Origin: Nocardia macrotermitis | GTDB taxonomy: Bacteria > Actinomycetota > Actinomycetes > Mycobacteriales > Mycobacteriaceae | DNA: 64,000 nucleotides | Direction of reading: 5' to 3' | NCBI RefSeq assembly: GCF_009604405.1 | Contig: NZ_WEGK01000009.1 | Coordinates: 186,001 to 250,000, forward strand | In this document: piece after piece, positions 45,129 to 53,872 of the stretch | Position numbering within the stretch: the stretch's first letter is position 1 | Layout: the number at the start of each line of letters is the position of its first letter | Program-made: the position numbers and the translations under genes | Notes under the pieces: generated by a model | The model's database searches: none | What the model was told of the DNA's origin: nothing | What the model saw: the letters and a program-made list of their open reading frames with translations, nothing else

Positions 45129-46285
45129 CGCCCGGCCACCTCCACCACGATCCGCGCCACCGCGTCGGCGGCGTCCCGATGCCCCGCCCCGGCGGCGGCC
45201 GCGGACATCCGCGACAGCCGCTCCGGGTCGGTGAGCAGCGGAATCACCTCATCCAGCACATATTTCGCGGTCAACTCCGCGTCGGCGACGATGGTGCCGC
45301 CGCCCTGCGCGACGATCGGCCGCGCGTTGAGTTCCTGTTCGCCGTTGCCGTGCGGCAGCGGTACGTAGAACGCGGGCAATCCGACCGCCGACACCTCGGC
45401 CACCGTCATCGCGCCCGAGCGGCACACCGTCGCGTCGGCCGCGGCGTACGCCAGATCCATCCGCGAGACATACGGCACCGCAACATATTTCGCGGCGTCA
45501 CCGGGGGCGGGTGCGGCGAGTTGCAAGGTGTTCTTGGGACCGTGGGCGTGTAGCACCGAGATACCCGCGGCCAGCAACTGCGGCGCGGCGGCCGAGACCG
45601 CCTCGTTGAGCGTGCGCGCCCCCTGCGAACCGCCGAACACCAGCAGCACCGGCCCGTCGGCGGGCAACCCGAAATGCTCCCGCGCCTCCGCGCGCAGACC
45701 CGCCCGATCCAGGGTCGTGATCGACTCGCGCACCGGAATCCCGACGACCTCCGCATCGGACCGACCGGCGGCCCGCACACCCGAATTCGCCACCGCGGCC
45801 AGCACCCGCGCCGCGCGCCGCGCGCCGACCTTGTTCGCGATGCCCGCCTTCACATTCGCCTCGTGCACCACCACCGGCACCGACCGGCGACGACGCAACC
45901 CGCGCCCGGCCGCCAGATAGGCGGGCAGCGCCACATAGCCGCCGAAGCCGACGATCACATCGGCCTCGACCGCATCGATCACCGCCCGGGTGCGCGCTAC
46001 CGCGGCCCGCACCCGCCCCGGCAGCCGCAGCAGATCCGCGGTCGGCTTGCGCGGCAACGGAACCGGCGGAATCAACTCGAGCGGATAGCCGCGCTCGGGC
46101 ACCAGGGTCGTCTCCAGACCGCGCTCGGTGCCCAGGGCCGTGATCCGGATCGTCGGGTCGAGGCGGCGCAACGCGTCCGCGACCGCCATGGCCGGTTCGA
46201 TATGACCGGCGGTACCACCGCCAGCGACGATCACCGAAAGCGCCCGTCCCCCGATGTCGGGCCCGACGCCGCCGCTACTGGTCAC
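45125..46285 (-). CDS. murG: Lipid II-forming GlcNAc transferase MurG
   Basis: This 386-residue GT28 enzyme transfers GlcNAc from UDP-GlcNAc to lipid I at the inner membrane face. The N-terminal glycine loop is IVAGGGTAGHIEPAMAVAD, and VVHEANVKAGIANK and LVFGGSQGARTLNEAV follow. The UDP-binding region contains CRSGAMTVAEVSAVGLPAFY. GTG at 46285 overlaps the ftsW stop (GTGA). The protein is somewhat long because of an N-terminal MTSSGGVGPDIGGR tail. Confidence 0.96.
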   Translation of the reverse strand: MTSSGGVGPDIGGRALSVIVAGGGTAGHIEPAMAVADALRRLDPTIRITALGTERGLETTLVPERGYPLELIPPVPLPRKPTADLLRLPGRVRAAVARTRAVIDAVEADVIVGFGGYVALPAYLAAGRGLRRRRSVPVVVHEANVKAGIANKVGARRAARVLAAVANSGVRAAGRSDAEVVGIPVRESITTLDRAGLRAEAREHFGLPADGPVLLVFGGSQGARTLNEAVSAAAPQLLAAGISVLHAHGPKNTLQLAAPAPGDAAKYVAVPYVSRMDLAYAAADATVCRSGAMTVAEVSAVGLPAFYVPLPHGNGEQELNARPIVAQGGGTIVADAELTAKYVLDEVIPLLTDPERLSRMSAAAAGAGHRDAADAVARIVVEVAGR

Positions 46286-47709
46286 CTGGACTTACCCCGT
46301 TCTCTCGCATGTGTCGTCCGATAGCTGGGCTCCCAGGCCCGCGTGGTCCGCAGCGACGCGGTGCCGCGGCGTTCGCGCCGTGCGGAATCCGAATCTACCC
46401 GTCTGCGCGCCGCGGGCAATTCGCGCCGGGTCGCCGAGCTCCGGGAGGCGCCGCGCGGCCGGGTCGCCGCACTGCGCGAGGGCGGATACTTCTCCGGCTT
46501 CGGCAGCCGCAGCAACCGGCTGAACCGGCCGTCCTGCCCGGCGTGCAGGGCCGCGACGGCCTCGGGTTCGTGCCGGGCGGCACTGGCGATGACGCCGAAC
46601 ATCAGCAGCGTGATCGCCAGCGAGGAACCACCCGCCGAGACCAGCGGCAACTGCAGGCCGGTCACCGGCAGCAGACCCACCACATAACCGATGTTGATCA
46701 GCGCCTGACCGGTGATCCAGGTCGTCGCGGTGGCGACCAGCAGCCGCAGGAACGGGTCTGCGGACCGGCTCGCGATCCGCAGACCCGTGTACACGAACAG
46801 CGCGAACAGGCCCAGCACCAGTGCGCAGCCGAGGAATCCGAGTTCCTCGCCGATGATCGCGAAGATGAAGTCGTTGTGCGCGTTGGGCAGATAGCTCCAC
46901 TTGGCCCGGCTCTGGCCCAGGCCCCGGCCCCAGATACCGCCGTCGGCGAGGGAGAACATCGCCTGCCGCGCCTGATATCCGATGCCCTGCGGATCGTCAC
47001 CCGGATTGAAGAACGCGCGCATCCGATCCGAGCGGTATCCGGCCGTCATCGCCAGCACCAACGCCGCCACCACGCCCGACGCGCCGATCGCGACGAACAG
47101 CCGCACCGGCAACCCGCCGAACCACAGCAGCGCCACCAGGATGATGCCGACCGCGATCGTGGTCGACAGGTTCGGCTCCAGCACGATCAGCAGACAGCAC
47201 AGCAGACCGGCCGGGACCAGCGGCATCAGGATCTCTTTGTATCCGGCGTTCTCCGCGCGCCGGGTGGCCAGCAGATGCGCACCCCAGATGATCAGCGTGA
47301 CCTTGACGATCTCCGAGGGCTGCACATGCACGATGCCGATATCGAACCAGCGTCGCGAACCCTGCGCCTCGGTGCCGATCCCCGGAATCAACACCAGCAC
47401 CAGCGCCAGCACCGACACCGCGAACATCGGAAAGGACAGCCGCCGCAACGCCCGGAACGGAATCCGCAGCGCCAGATAGAACAGCACCGCACCCAGCACC
47501 GCGAACAGCAACTGCTGGATGAACAGCGAATAGGCCGAACCGTCGTCGGCGTAGGACTCCACGCTCGACGCCGAGAGCACCATCACCAGACCGAGCACGG
47601 TGAGCAGGGTGGCGATCGTGACGACCAGATGGAACGAGGCGAGCGGACGCGCCAGCCAGGCACCGAACCACGTACCCGCACTTCTGCGCGCCGGTTTGGT
47701 CACGCTCAC
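46282..47709 (-). CDS. ftsW: Septal peptidoglycan glycosyltransferase FtsW
   Basis: The 475-residue SEDS protein polymerises lipid II at the septum together with FtsI. About ten membrane helices cover residues 25-375. Conserved SEDS residues include GSRRWFDIGIVHVQPSEIVK, the LPNAHNDFIFAIIGEELGFLG loop, and GLLPVTGLQLPLVSAGGSSL. A basic, disordered tail of about 90 residues (SSATRRELPAARRRVDSDSA) extends into the cytoplasm; in mycobacteria this tail contacts FtsZ. The start is GTG 47709, with a second GTG two codons in. Confidence 0.96.
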   Translation of the reverse strand: MSVTKPARRSAGTWFGAWLARPLASFHLVVTIATLLTVLGLVMVLSASSVESYADDGSAYSLFIQQLLFAVLGAVLFYLALRIPFRALRRLSFPMFAVSVLALVLVLIPGIGTEAQGSRRWFDIGIVHVQPSEIVKVTLIIWGAHLLATRRAENAGYKEILMPLVPAGLLCCLLIVLEPNLSTTIAVGIILVALLWFGGLPVRLFVAIGASGVVAALVLAMTAGYRSDRMRAFFNPGDDPQGIGYQARQAMFSLADGGIWGRGLGQSRAKWSYLPNAHNDFIFAIIGEELGFLGCALVLGLFALFVYTGLRIASRSADPFLRLLVATATTWITGQALINIGYVVGLLPVTGLQLPLVSAGGSSLAITLLMFGVIASAARHEPEAVAALHAGQDGRFSRLLRLPKPEKYPPSRSAATRPRGASRSSATRRELPAARRRVDSDSARRERRGTASLRTTRAWEPSYRTTHARERGKSR

Positions 47710-47740
47710 TCCTCACTGACCACGGGCGCCACCCGCCGCA

Positions 47741-49231
47741 TCACTGCTGGCTCCCGATATCTCCTTCGTCCAGCGCCTGCACCGCCGCGACGAAACTGCG
47801 TCCCCGGTGGGTGTAGTCGGCGAACATGTCCAGTGACGCCGCCGCCGGGGCGAGCAGCACCGTGTCACCATTGGTGGCGTATCCGGCGGCGATGCGCACC
47901 GCCCGGGCCATCACCGCGTCCGCGCCGTCGATCTCGGACGTCAGTTCCGCACCCATCCCTGCATCGTCACCCGAACCGAGCTCGACGACCGGGACATCGG
48001 GGGCGTGTCGCGCCAATGCGGTGGCGATGACCGGGGCGTCCTTACCCAGCAGCACCACCGCGACGAGACGTTCGGCCACCTCCTCGACCAGATCGTCCAC
48101 GTGCGCGCCCTTGAGCAGTCCCCCGGCGATCCACACCACCTGCGCGTGCGCCTGGATCGAGGACCGGGCCGCGTGCGGGTTGGTGGCCTTGGAGTCGTCG
48201 ACGAATTCCACGCCCGACAGCTCGCGCACCGAGGCCGCGCGATGCGGGCCCACCTTGTGCTCCTGCAACCCCTCTTTCACGAATTGCGGTGCGACATCGA
48301 TGGATCGGGTCAGCGCCGCCGCCGCGAGGGCGTCGGCCACCCCCGCCGGACCGGGCGGGCTGATATCGCGCACCTCGGCCAGGATCGCGGCCTTGGTGAA
48401 CGCGCGATCGAGCAGTTTGCCGTCCACCACGCCGAGTTCACCGTCGGCGGGGACGCCGACGCGGAAACCGACCGTGCGCCGCGCCCGCGACCGCCGGGCC
48501 AGCGCCGCGGCGACCGGATCGTCCAGGCCGACGACGCCGACCCGGCCCATCAGCGCCCGTGACTTCGCCGCCGCGTACGCGTCCAGGCCGCCGTGCCAGT
48601 CCAGGTGATCCTCGGCCACGTTCAGCACCACGCCCGCCTCCGGACGTACCGAAGGGGCCCAATGCAATTGGAACGAGGACAGTTCCACCGCCAGCACCTG
48701 CGGCCCCGGCGTGCGCCGCAGCGCGTCCAGGATGGGCAGGCCGATATTGCCGCACGCGACGCTGGCGATCCCGGCCGCGCGCAGGATCGCGTGCGTCATC
48801 TGGGTGGTGGTGGTCTTGCCGTTGGTGCCGGTGATCACCAGCCATTTCCGCACCGGTCCGTACAGCCGCGCCTGATCCACCCACCAGGCGAATTCGACGT
48901 CGCCCCAGACCGGTACGCCCTCGGCGACCGCGGTGGCCAGCACCGGGGAGTCGGGCCGCCAGCCCGGACTGGTGATCACCAGCGCGAAGCGGTCCAGCCC
49001 ACCGGATTCGAGCAGGCTCTCCCCCGTGGCGGTGTCCAGGCCCAGTTCGGCCGCCTCGGCCATCGCCTTTGCCCCGGCGTCGGTGACCACCGGGGTCGCG
49101 CCGATATCGCGCAGCGGATCGATCAGGGAACGACCCGATACGCCCCAACCGGCCACGAGAACGTCACGGCCACGCAGGAATTCGAGCATGGGGCCCGGCG
49201 ATCGCAGGGCCCGCGGAGTGTGTTCGACCAT
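47741..49231 (-). CDS. murD: UDP-N-acetylmuramoylalanine-D-glutamate ligase
   Basis: This 496-residue Mur ligase adds D-glutamate to UDP-MurNAc-L-Ala. The first domain has DVLVAGWGVSGRSLIDPL. The ATP loop is VITGTNGKTTTTQM, followed by VELSSFQLHW and NVAEDHLDWHGG. The C-terminal domain has EFVDDSKATNPHAA and LLAPAAASLDMFADYTHRG. ATG at 49231 is 7 bases after the mraY stop. A 31-base gap to ftsW follows. Confidence 0.96.
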   Translation of the reverse strand: MVEHTPRALRSPGPMLEFLRGRDVLVAGWGVSGRSLIDPLRDIGATPVVTDAGAKAMAEAAELGLDTATGESLLESGGLDRFALVITSPGWRPDSPVLATAVAEGVPVWGDVEFAWWVDQARLYGPVRKWLVITGTNGKTTTTQMTHAILRAAGIASVACGNIGLPILDALRRTPGPQVLAVELSSFQLHWAPSVRPEAGVVLNVAEDHLDWHGGLDAYAAAKSRALMGRVGVVGLDDPVAAALARRSRARRTVGFRVGVPADGELGVVDGKLLDRAFTKAAILAEVRDISPPGPAGVADALAAAALTRSIDVAPQFVKEGLQEHKVGPHRAASVRELSGVEFVDDSKATNPHAARSSIQAHAQVVWIAGGLLKGAHVDDLVEEVAERLVAVVLLGKDAPVIATALARHAPDVPVVELGSGDDAGMGAELTSEIDGADAVMARAVRIAAGYATNGDTVLLAPAAASLDMFADYTHRGRSFVAAVQALDEGDIGSQQ

Positions 49232-49238
49232 TGCTGCT

Positions 49239-50315
49239 TTACCCGACCTGAGAGAGGTATTCGCTGTAGAACAAACCGAGTCCGATCGCCGACGCTATGC
49301 CCGCGAGTAACCAGAACCGAATGATCACCGTAGTCTCGGCCCATTTGCTGAGTTCGAAGTGGTGGTGGAACGGCGCCATCTTGAACAGCCGGTTACGCGT
49401 CGTGCGGTACACCGCGACCTGCAACACCACCGAGGTGGTCTCCGCGACGAACAGCGCGCCGATCACGATCATCAGCAGTTCGGTACGCGAGAGCAGCGAC
49501 AGGCCCGCGATCAACCCGCCCAGGGCCAGCGAACCGGTGTCACCCATGAAGATCTTCGCGGGAGCCGCGTTCCACCACAGGAATCCGATGCAGGCCGCGG
49601 CGCCGGCGGCGCACACCAGCGCCAGGTCCAGCGGGTCGCGCACGTTGTAGCAGCCCGCCTCGGCGTGCACCGAGCACGCGTTGCGGTACTGCCAGAAGGT
49701 GATGATCACGTACGCGCCCAGCACCAGGCTCATCGACCCCGCGGCCAGACCGTCCAGGCCGTCGGTGAGGTTCACCGCGTTGGACCAGGCGACCACCACC
49801 AGGCATACGAACGCCAGGAAGATGATCACGCCCATCGACACCGTCGTGATGTCGCGGACATACGACAGGTGCCGGCTCGCCGGGGTCTGCTTGTTCGCGC
49901 CCGGGAACTGCAACGCCAGCACGCCGAAAACCACTGCCGCGGTGAGCTGTCCGATGTATTTGCCCGCCGCGGTCAGGCCGAGGTTGCGGCCCTTGCGCAA
50001 TTTGATGAAGTCGTCGATGAAACCGACCCCGCCCAGCGCGGTGGTCAGCGCCAGCACCAGCAGGCCCGAGACCGTCGGTCCCTCGGCGCGGTAACCGATG
50101 CCGATCAGGTGCGAACCCAGGTATCCGGCCCACAGACCGGCCAGGATCGCGACGCCGCCCATCGTCGGGGTACCGCGCTTGGCCTGGTGGCTCTCGGGTC
50201 CGTCGATCCGGATCTCCTGGCCGAAGCCACGTTTGGCGAACATCCGGATCAGCAACGGCGTCAACAGGATCGACACCGCCAGTGCGATCGCCGCCGCGAA
50301 AAGAATCTGCCTCAT
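49239..50315 (-). CDS. mraY: Phospho-MurNAc-pentapeptide transferase MraY
   Basis: This 358-residue integral membrane enzyme with ten helices forms lipid I from UDP-MurNAc-pentapeptide and polyprenyl phosphate. Conserved segments are KRGTPTMGG near the start, the acidic pair in GFIDDFIKLRKGRN, NAVNLTDGLDGLA with magnesium-binding aspartates, and FMGDTGSLALGG. APFHHHFELSKWAE near the C-terminus holds the HHH motif. ATG at 50315 overlaps the murF stop (ATGA); a longer upstream frame is not protein-like. Confidence 0.96.
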   Translation of the reverse strand: MRQILFAAAIALAVSILLTPLLIRMFAKRGFGQEIRIDGPESHQAKRGTPTMGGVAILAGLWAGYLGSHLIGIGYRAEGPTVSGLLVLALTTALGGVGFIDDFIKLRKGRNLGLTAAGKYIGQLTAAVVFGVLALQFPGANKQTPASRHLSYVRDITTVSMGVIIFLAFVCLVVVAWSNAVNLTDGLDGLAAGSMSLVLGAYVIITFWQYRNACSVHAEAGCYNVRDPLDLALVCAAGAAACIGFLWWNAAPAKIFMGDTGSLALGGLIAGLSLLSRTELLMIVIGALFVAETTSVVLQVAVYRTTRNRLFKMAPFHHHFELSKWAETTVIIRFWLLAGIASAIGLGLFYSEYLSQVG

Positions 50316-51871
50316 CGGCCCGCTTCCGTGTCCACAGGAGGCACTTCCGAGCCCTCCGTACCGGCGCCGGGCGCTGTGCTGCCCGGCGCGAGATGCTCTG
50401 CCACCGCCCACAATCCGACGGAGTTGGATGCCTTCACCAGCACCACGTCCTCGGGTGCGAGTTCCGCGTCGAGAATCTCGAGCGCGGCGGCGATGTCGTC
50501 GACCAGGATCGACTCCTCACCCCAGGAGCCCTCCATGACCGCACCCTGATGCAGGGCGTGCGAGGGACGTCCGGCGCCGACCACGATGAGCCGGTCCACG
50601 TCCAGCCGGACCGCGAGGCGGCCGATGCGATCGTGTTCGACCACCGAATCCTCGCCCAGCTCGGCCATTTCGCCGAGCACCGCCCAGCTGCGCCGCTTAC
50701 CGCCGGGTCCGCCGGTCGCGCCCGCGCGGGCCATGGTCACCAGCGCCTTGAGCGCGGCACGCACCGAATCCGGGTTGGCGTTGTACGAATCGTTGACGAC
50801 CGTGACGCCGTCCGGGCGGGTGCGCACATCCATCCGATGCTTGGAGGCCGCCCGCGCGCTCGACAGCGACCGCGCGACCGTCTCGAGGTCCGCACCGCAT
50901 TCGAGCGCGACCGCGGCGGCCGACAGCGCGTTGGCGACCTGATGCTCACCGTGCACCGACAGCCGCACCGGAACCTCGGAACCGTTGGCGCGCAAGGTGA
51001 ATCGAGCGCGCGCGGATTCGTCGAGCTGCACGTCCAGCGCGCGCACAGCGGCGCTCTCGGACTGCCCGGCGGTCACCACCCGTCCCACGGTGCGCGTCGC
51101 CATGGCGGCCACGTTCGGATCGTCGGCATTGAGCACCGCGACCCCCGAGGAGGTCAGCGCCTCCACCAACTCGCCCTTGGCCTGCGCGATCGCGTCGCGG
51201 CTGCCGAATTCGCCCAGATGCGCGGTGCCGACATTGAGCACCACCGCGATCGAGGGCGGCGCGATCTCGGTGAGCGCCTTGATATGTCCGGGTCCGCGCG
51301 CGGACAGCTCCAGCACCAGGAAACGAGTGCTGGCATCGGCGCGCAACGCCGTCCACGGGAAACCGAGTTCGTTGTTGAACGACTCCGGCGGCGCGACCAC
51401 CGCGCCGAGCGGGGTCAGGACCTGCGCGAGCAGATCCTTGGTCGAGGTCTTGCCGGAGGAGCCGGTGACGCCGACGACGGTCAACTCACCGTTCGTGGTC
51501 AGACGTTCCACACTCGCGCGGGCCAGTTTGGCCAGCGCCGCGAGCACCGCGGCCGCCGAACCGTCCGTGTCGTGCGCCAGCACGTAGGCCGAACCGCCGT
51601 CGGCCCCCCGCTGGCCGGCCGGGCTCACCACCACGGCGGGCACCCCGACCGGTCGCGCGGCCAGCACCGCGACCGCACCGGCGGCCACCGCCCCGGCCGC
51701 ATAGTCGTGCCCGTCGACCCGCGCACCCGGCAACGCCAGGAACAGATCTCCGGAATTGATTCGGCGCGAATCGAATTCGACCGCACCGGTCACCGTCACC
51801 GCGGGATCGGGAACATCGTGCAGCGTGCCGCCGACGATCTCCGCGATCTCCCGCAGGGTCATCTCGATCAT
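50312..51871 (-). CDS. murF: UDP-N-acetylmuramoyl-tripeptide-D-Ala-D-Ala ligase
   Basis: The 519-residue Mur ligase attaches D-Ala-D-Ala to complete the pentapeptide precursor. The ATP loop is GVTGSSGKTSTKDLLAQ. Other motifs are LELSARGPGHIKAL, NVGTAHLGEFGS, VNDSYNANPDSV, and WAVLGEMAELGEDS in the C-terminal domain. The start ATG at 51871 overlaps the murE stop by 4 bases, and its stop overlaps mraY. No ddl gene is in this window to supply D-Ala-D-Ala. Confidence 0.95.
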   Translation of the reverse strand: MIEMTLREIAEIVGGTLHDVPDPAVTVTGAVEFDSRRINSGDLFLALPGARVDGHDYAAGAVAAGAVAVLAARPVGVPAVVVSPAGQRGADGGSAYVLAHDTDGSAAAVLAALAKLARASVERLTTNGELTVVGVTGSSGKTSTKDLLAQVLTPLGAVVAPPESFNNELGFPWTALRADASTRFLVLELSARGPGHIKALTEIAPPSIAVVLNVGTAHLGEFGSRDAIAQAKGELVEALTSSGVAVLNADDPNVAAMATRTVGRVVTAGQSESAAVRALDVQLDESARARFTLRANGSEVPVRLSVHGEHQVANALSAAAVALECGADLETVARSLSSARAASKHRMDVRTRPDGVTVVNDSYNANPDSVRAALKALVTMARAGATGGPGGKRRSWAVLGEMAELGEDSVVEHDRIGRLAVRLDVDRLIVVGAGRPSHALHQGAVMEGSWGEESILVDDIAAALEILDAELAPEDVVLVKASNSVGLWAVAEHLAPGSTAPGAGTEGSEVPPVDTEAGR

Positions 51872-53715
51872 GAAACCGTCAGGTCCTTGTCATCGGGCAC
51901 CGATCGCCGGCAGAGTGCCTCCGCCAGCACCTCTCGGTCATCGAACGGATACTTCACACCCGCAATCTCCTGCCCTGTCTCATGCCCCTTACCGGCCACC
52001 AGCACCACGTCGCCGGACCGAGCCCAGTCCACCGCCGCGGCGATGGCCGCCGCCCGGTCACCGATCTCGGTGACCTCACCACGTTCGGCCTCGGCCATGC
52101 CGAGCGCGCCCGCGCCGATCGCCGCGCGGATCGTCGCGGGATCCTCGCTGCGCGGATTGTCGTCGGTGATGATCACCAATTCCGCACCGCGCGCGGCGGT
52201 CGCGCCCATCAACGGGCGTTTACCGGCGTCCCGATCGCCGCCCGCGCCGACCACCACGGCCAGCCTGCCGTTCGAACCCTTCAGATATTCGCGCAGGGTC
52301 GCGATGACCGATTCGACCGCGGCCGGTTTGTGCGCGTAGTCGACCACGGCCAGGAAATCCTGGCCGCGATCCACCCGCTGCATCCGGCCCGGCACATCGA
52401 CCTCGGCCAGCGCCCGCGCGGCGACCTCCGCGTCCACGCCCGCCGCCGCGCACACCGCGATCGCCAGCAGGCCGTTGGCGATGTTGTATCGGCCCGGAAG
52501 ACGCAGCCGCACATCGACTTTCACGTTCTCGGCCGGGGCTGATGCACCGGACTGTTCCGCACCGGACGCGGCACCCGGCCCGAGCGCGGTGAACCGCTGC
52601 TCGCCACCGCCCAGCGTGGTCGCGTCCACCGCGGTCCAATCCGGTTCCGCGCCATCGCCGATCGGACCGGCACCGGTCGACACCGTCACCACCGGCGCGC
52701 GCCCGCCCACCTCGCGGGCCAAGCGTCGGCCCCAGGCGTCGTCGACGCAGATCACGCAGGTCTGCGCGGCCACCGACCCGGACGACGCGCTGAGCGACTC
52801 CGGGACGAACAGCTTGCGCTTGGCCGCGAAGTAGTCCTCGAAATCGGCATGGAAGTCCAGATGATCCTGGGACAGATTCGTGAACGCCCCCACCGCGAAC
52901 CGCACCCCGTCCACCCGGCCCAGCGCCAGCGCGTGACTGGACACCTCCATCACCACCGCCTGCACGCCCTGCTCGACCATCAGCGCGAACATCGCGTGCA
53001 GCTGTGGGGCTTCGGGCGTGGTGAGCGCACTGGGCACCCAGGACCAATTGCCGCCCGAGCGGGGGCCCTGCGTGGTTACGCACGCTGCCTCCGCAGAATC
53101 CGATGGCGACGCTTCCGAGGGCCCTGCGTGGTTACGCACGCTGCCTCCTCCGGGCCCGCCGGGCGCGTCGCAGCCCTGACCGCTCGGGCGGGGCCCCCCG
53201 ATGCGGGTCTCGATGGTGCCGATCAACGCGGTGCGCAGTCCCGCCGCGGACAGACCCGCCTCGACCAGATAGGACGTGGTGGTCTTCCCGGAGGTGCCGG
53301 TGATACCCAGCACCCGCAACCGCTGCGACGGATTCCCGTAGATCGCCGCGGACAGCTCACCCAACACCGAACGCGGATTCTCGTGCACCAGAACGGGCAC
53401 CGAGAGTGTGCCGATCGATTCGGCGCCGACGGCATCGGTGAGCACCGCGACCGCGCCGCGCGCCACCGCGTCGGCGGCGAACCGGGCGCCGTGCGCGTGC
53501 GCACCGGCGAGCCCGGCGAACAGATCCCCCGGCTGCACCGCATTCGAACGCTGCTCGATTCCGGTGATCACCACCCCGGTGAGCTCGCCGACGCCGACGC
53601 CGGAAAGGCGCGCGCCCGTGAGCTCGACGACCGTGTGCAACTCCGTCGACGGCGGCACCGCCGGACGCAGCACCTGCGGGCTGGGCTGCACGGGCACGAG
53701 GCTCCTCTCAGTCAC
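51868..53715 (-). CDS. murE: UDP-MurNAc-tripeptide synthetase MurE, with in-frame insertion
   Basis: This Mur ligase adds the third residue, meso-diaminopimelate as judged by the DNPR motif in IITDDNPRSEDP. The ATP loop is GITGTSGKTTTSYL (136-149), with FTNLSQDHLDFHADF and VVDYAHKPAAVES beyond. At 615 residues it is about 80 longer than the mycobacterial enzyme as I recall it. Most of the excess is a low-complexity stretch at about 175-226 between RIGG and VPSALTTPEAP, two segments normally a few residues apart. The stretch corresponds to a repeat element at 53051-53191. The frame stays open and all catalytic motifs remain, so the enzyme is probably active. Confidence 0.94.
   Translation of the reverse strand: MTERSLVPVQPSPQVLRPAVPPSTELHTVVELTGARLSGVGVGELTGVVITGIEQRSNAVQPGDLFAGLAGAHAHGARFAADAVARGAVAVLTDAVGAESIGTLSVPVLVHENPRSVLGELSAAIYGNPSQRLRVLGITGTSGKTTTSYLVEAGLSAAGLRTALIGTIETRIGGPRPSGQGCDAPGGPGGGSVRNHAGPSEASPSDSAEAACVTTQGPRSGGNWSWVPSALTTPEAPQLHAMFALMVEQGVQAVVMEVSSHALALGRVDGVRFAVGAFTNLSQDHLDFHADFEDYFAAKRKLFVPESLSASSGSVAAQTCVICVDDAWGRRLAREVGGRAPVVTVSTGAGPIGDGAEPDWTAVDATTLGGGEQRFTALGPGAASGAEQSGASAPAENVKVDVRLRLPGRYNIANGLLAIAVCAAAGVDAEVAARALAEVDVPGRMQRVDRGQDFLAVVDYAHKPAAVESVIATLREYLKGSNGRLAVVVGAGGDRDAGKRPLMGATAARGAELVIITDDNPRSEDPATIRAAIGAGALGMAEAERGEVTEIGDRAAAIAAAVDWARSGDVVLVAGKGHETGQEIAGVKYPFDDREVLAEALCRRSVPDDKDLTVS
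53051..53191. mobile_element. 141-base element with 12-base terminal inverted repeats inside murE
   Basis: The ends are perfect 12-base inverted repeats, CCGCCCGAGCGG (53051-53062) and CCGCTCGGGCGG (53180-53191). Inside are two identical 30-base direct repeats at 53063-53092 and 53119-53148, each containing the small hairpin TGCGTGGTTACGCA. The total of 141 bases is 47 codons, so murE stays in frame. The encoded stretch (SVRNHAGPSEASPSDSAEAA followed by CVTTQGP) is unlike any Mur ligase. No transposase is encoded. It resembles a miniature, non-autonomous repeat element; dispersal in the genome is inferred and not visible here. Confidence 0.7.
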
Positions 53716-53872
53716 AATGCGGCTCTACTCGGCAAATCCGCCGCGGACGGGTTTCGGATCGACGAGTCAGGGTACCGACGCCGGATCACAGCCGGGCAAC
53801 GCGGCTGGGTATTGCGTGGGTCCCCGTGCATGGTATTGGTCCGCCCAACCGGACCCGACACCGCCCGGCCGT

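Noticed and set aside
53051..53191. Reading the murE insertion as an intein or a frameshift
   Set aside because: It is far too short for an intein, lacks splice residues, and the frame is intact with all Mur ligase motifs on both sides.
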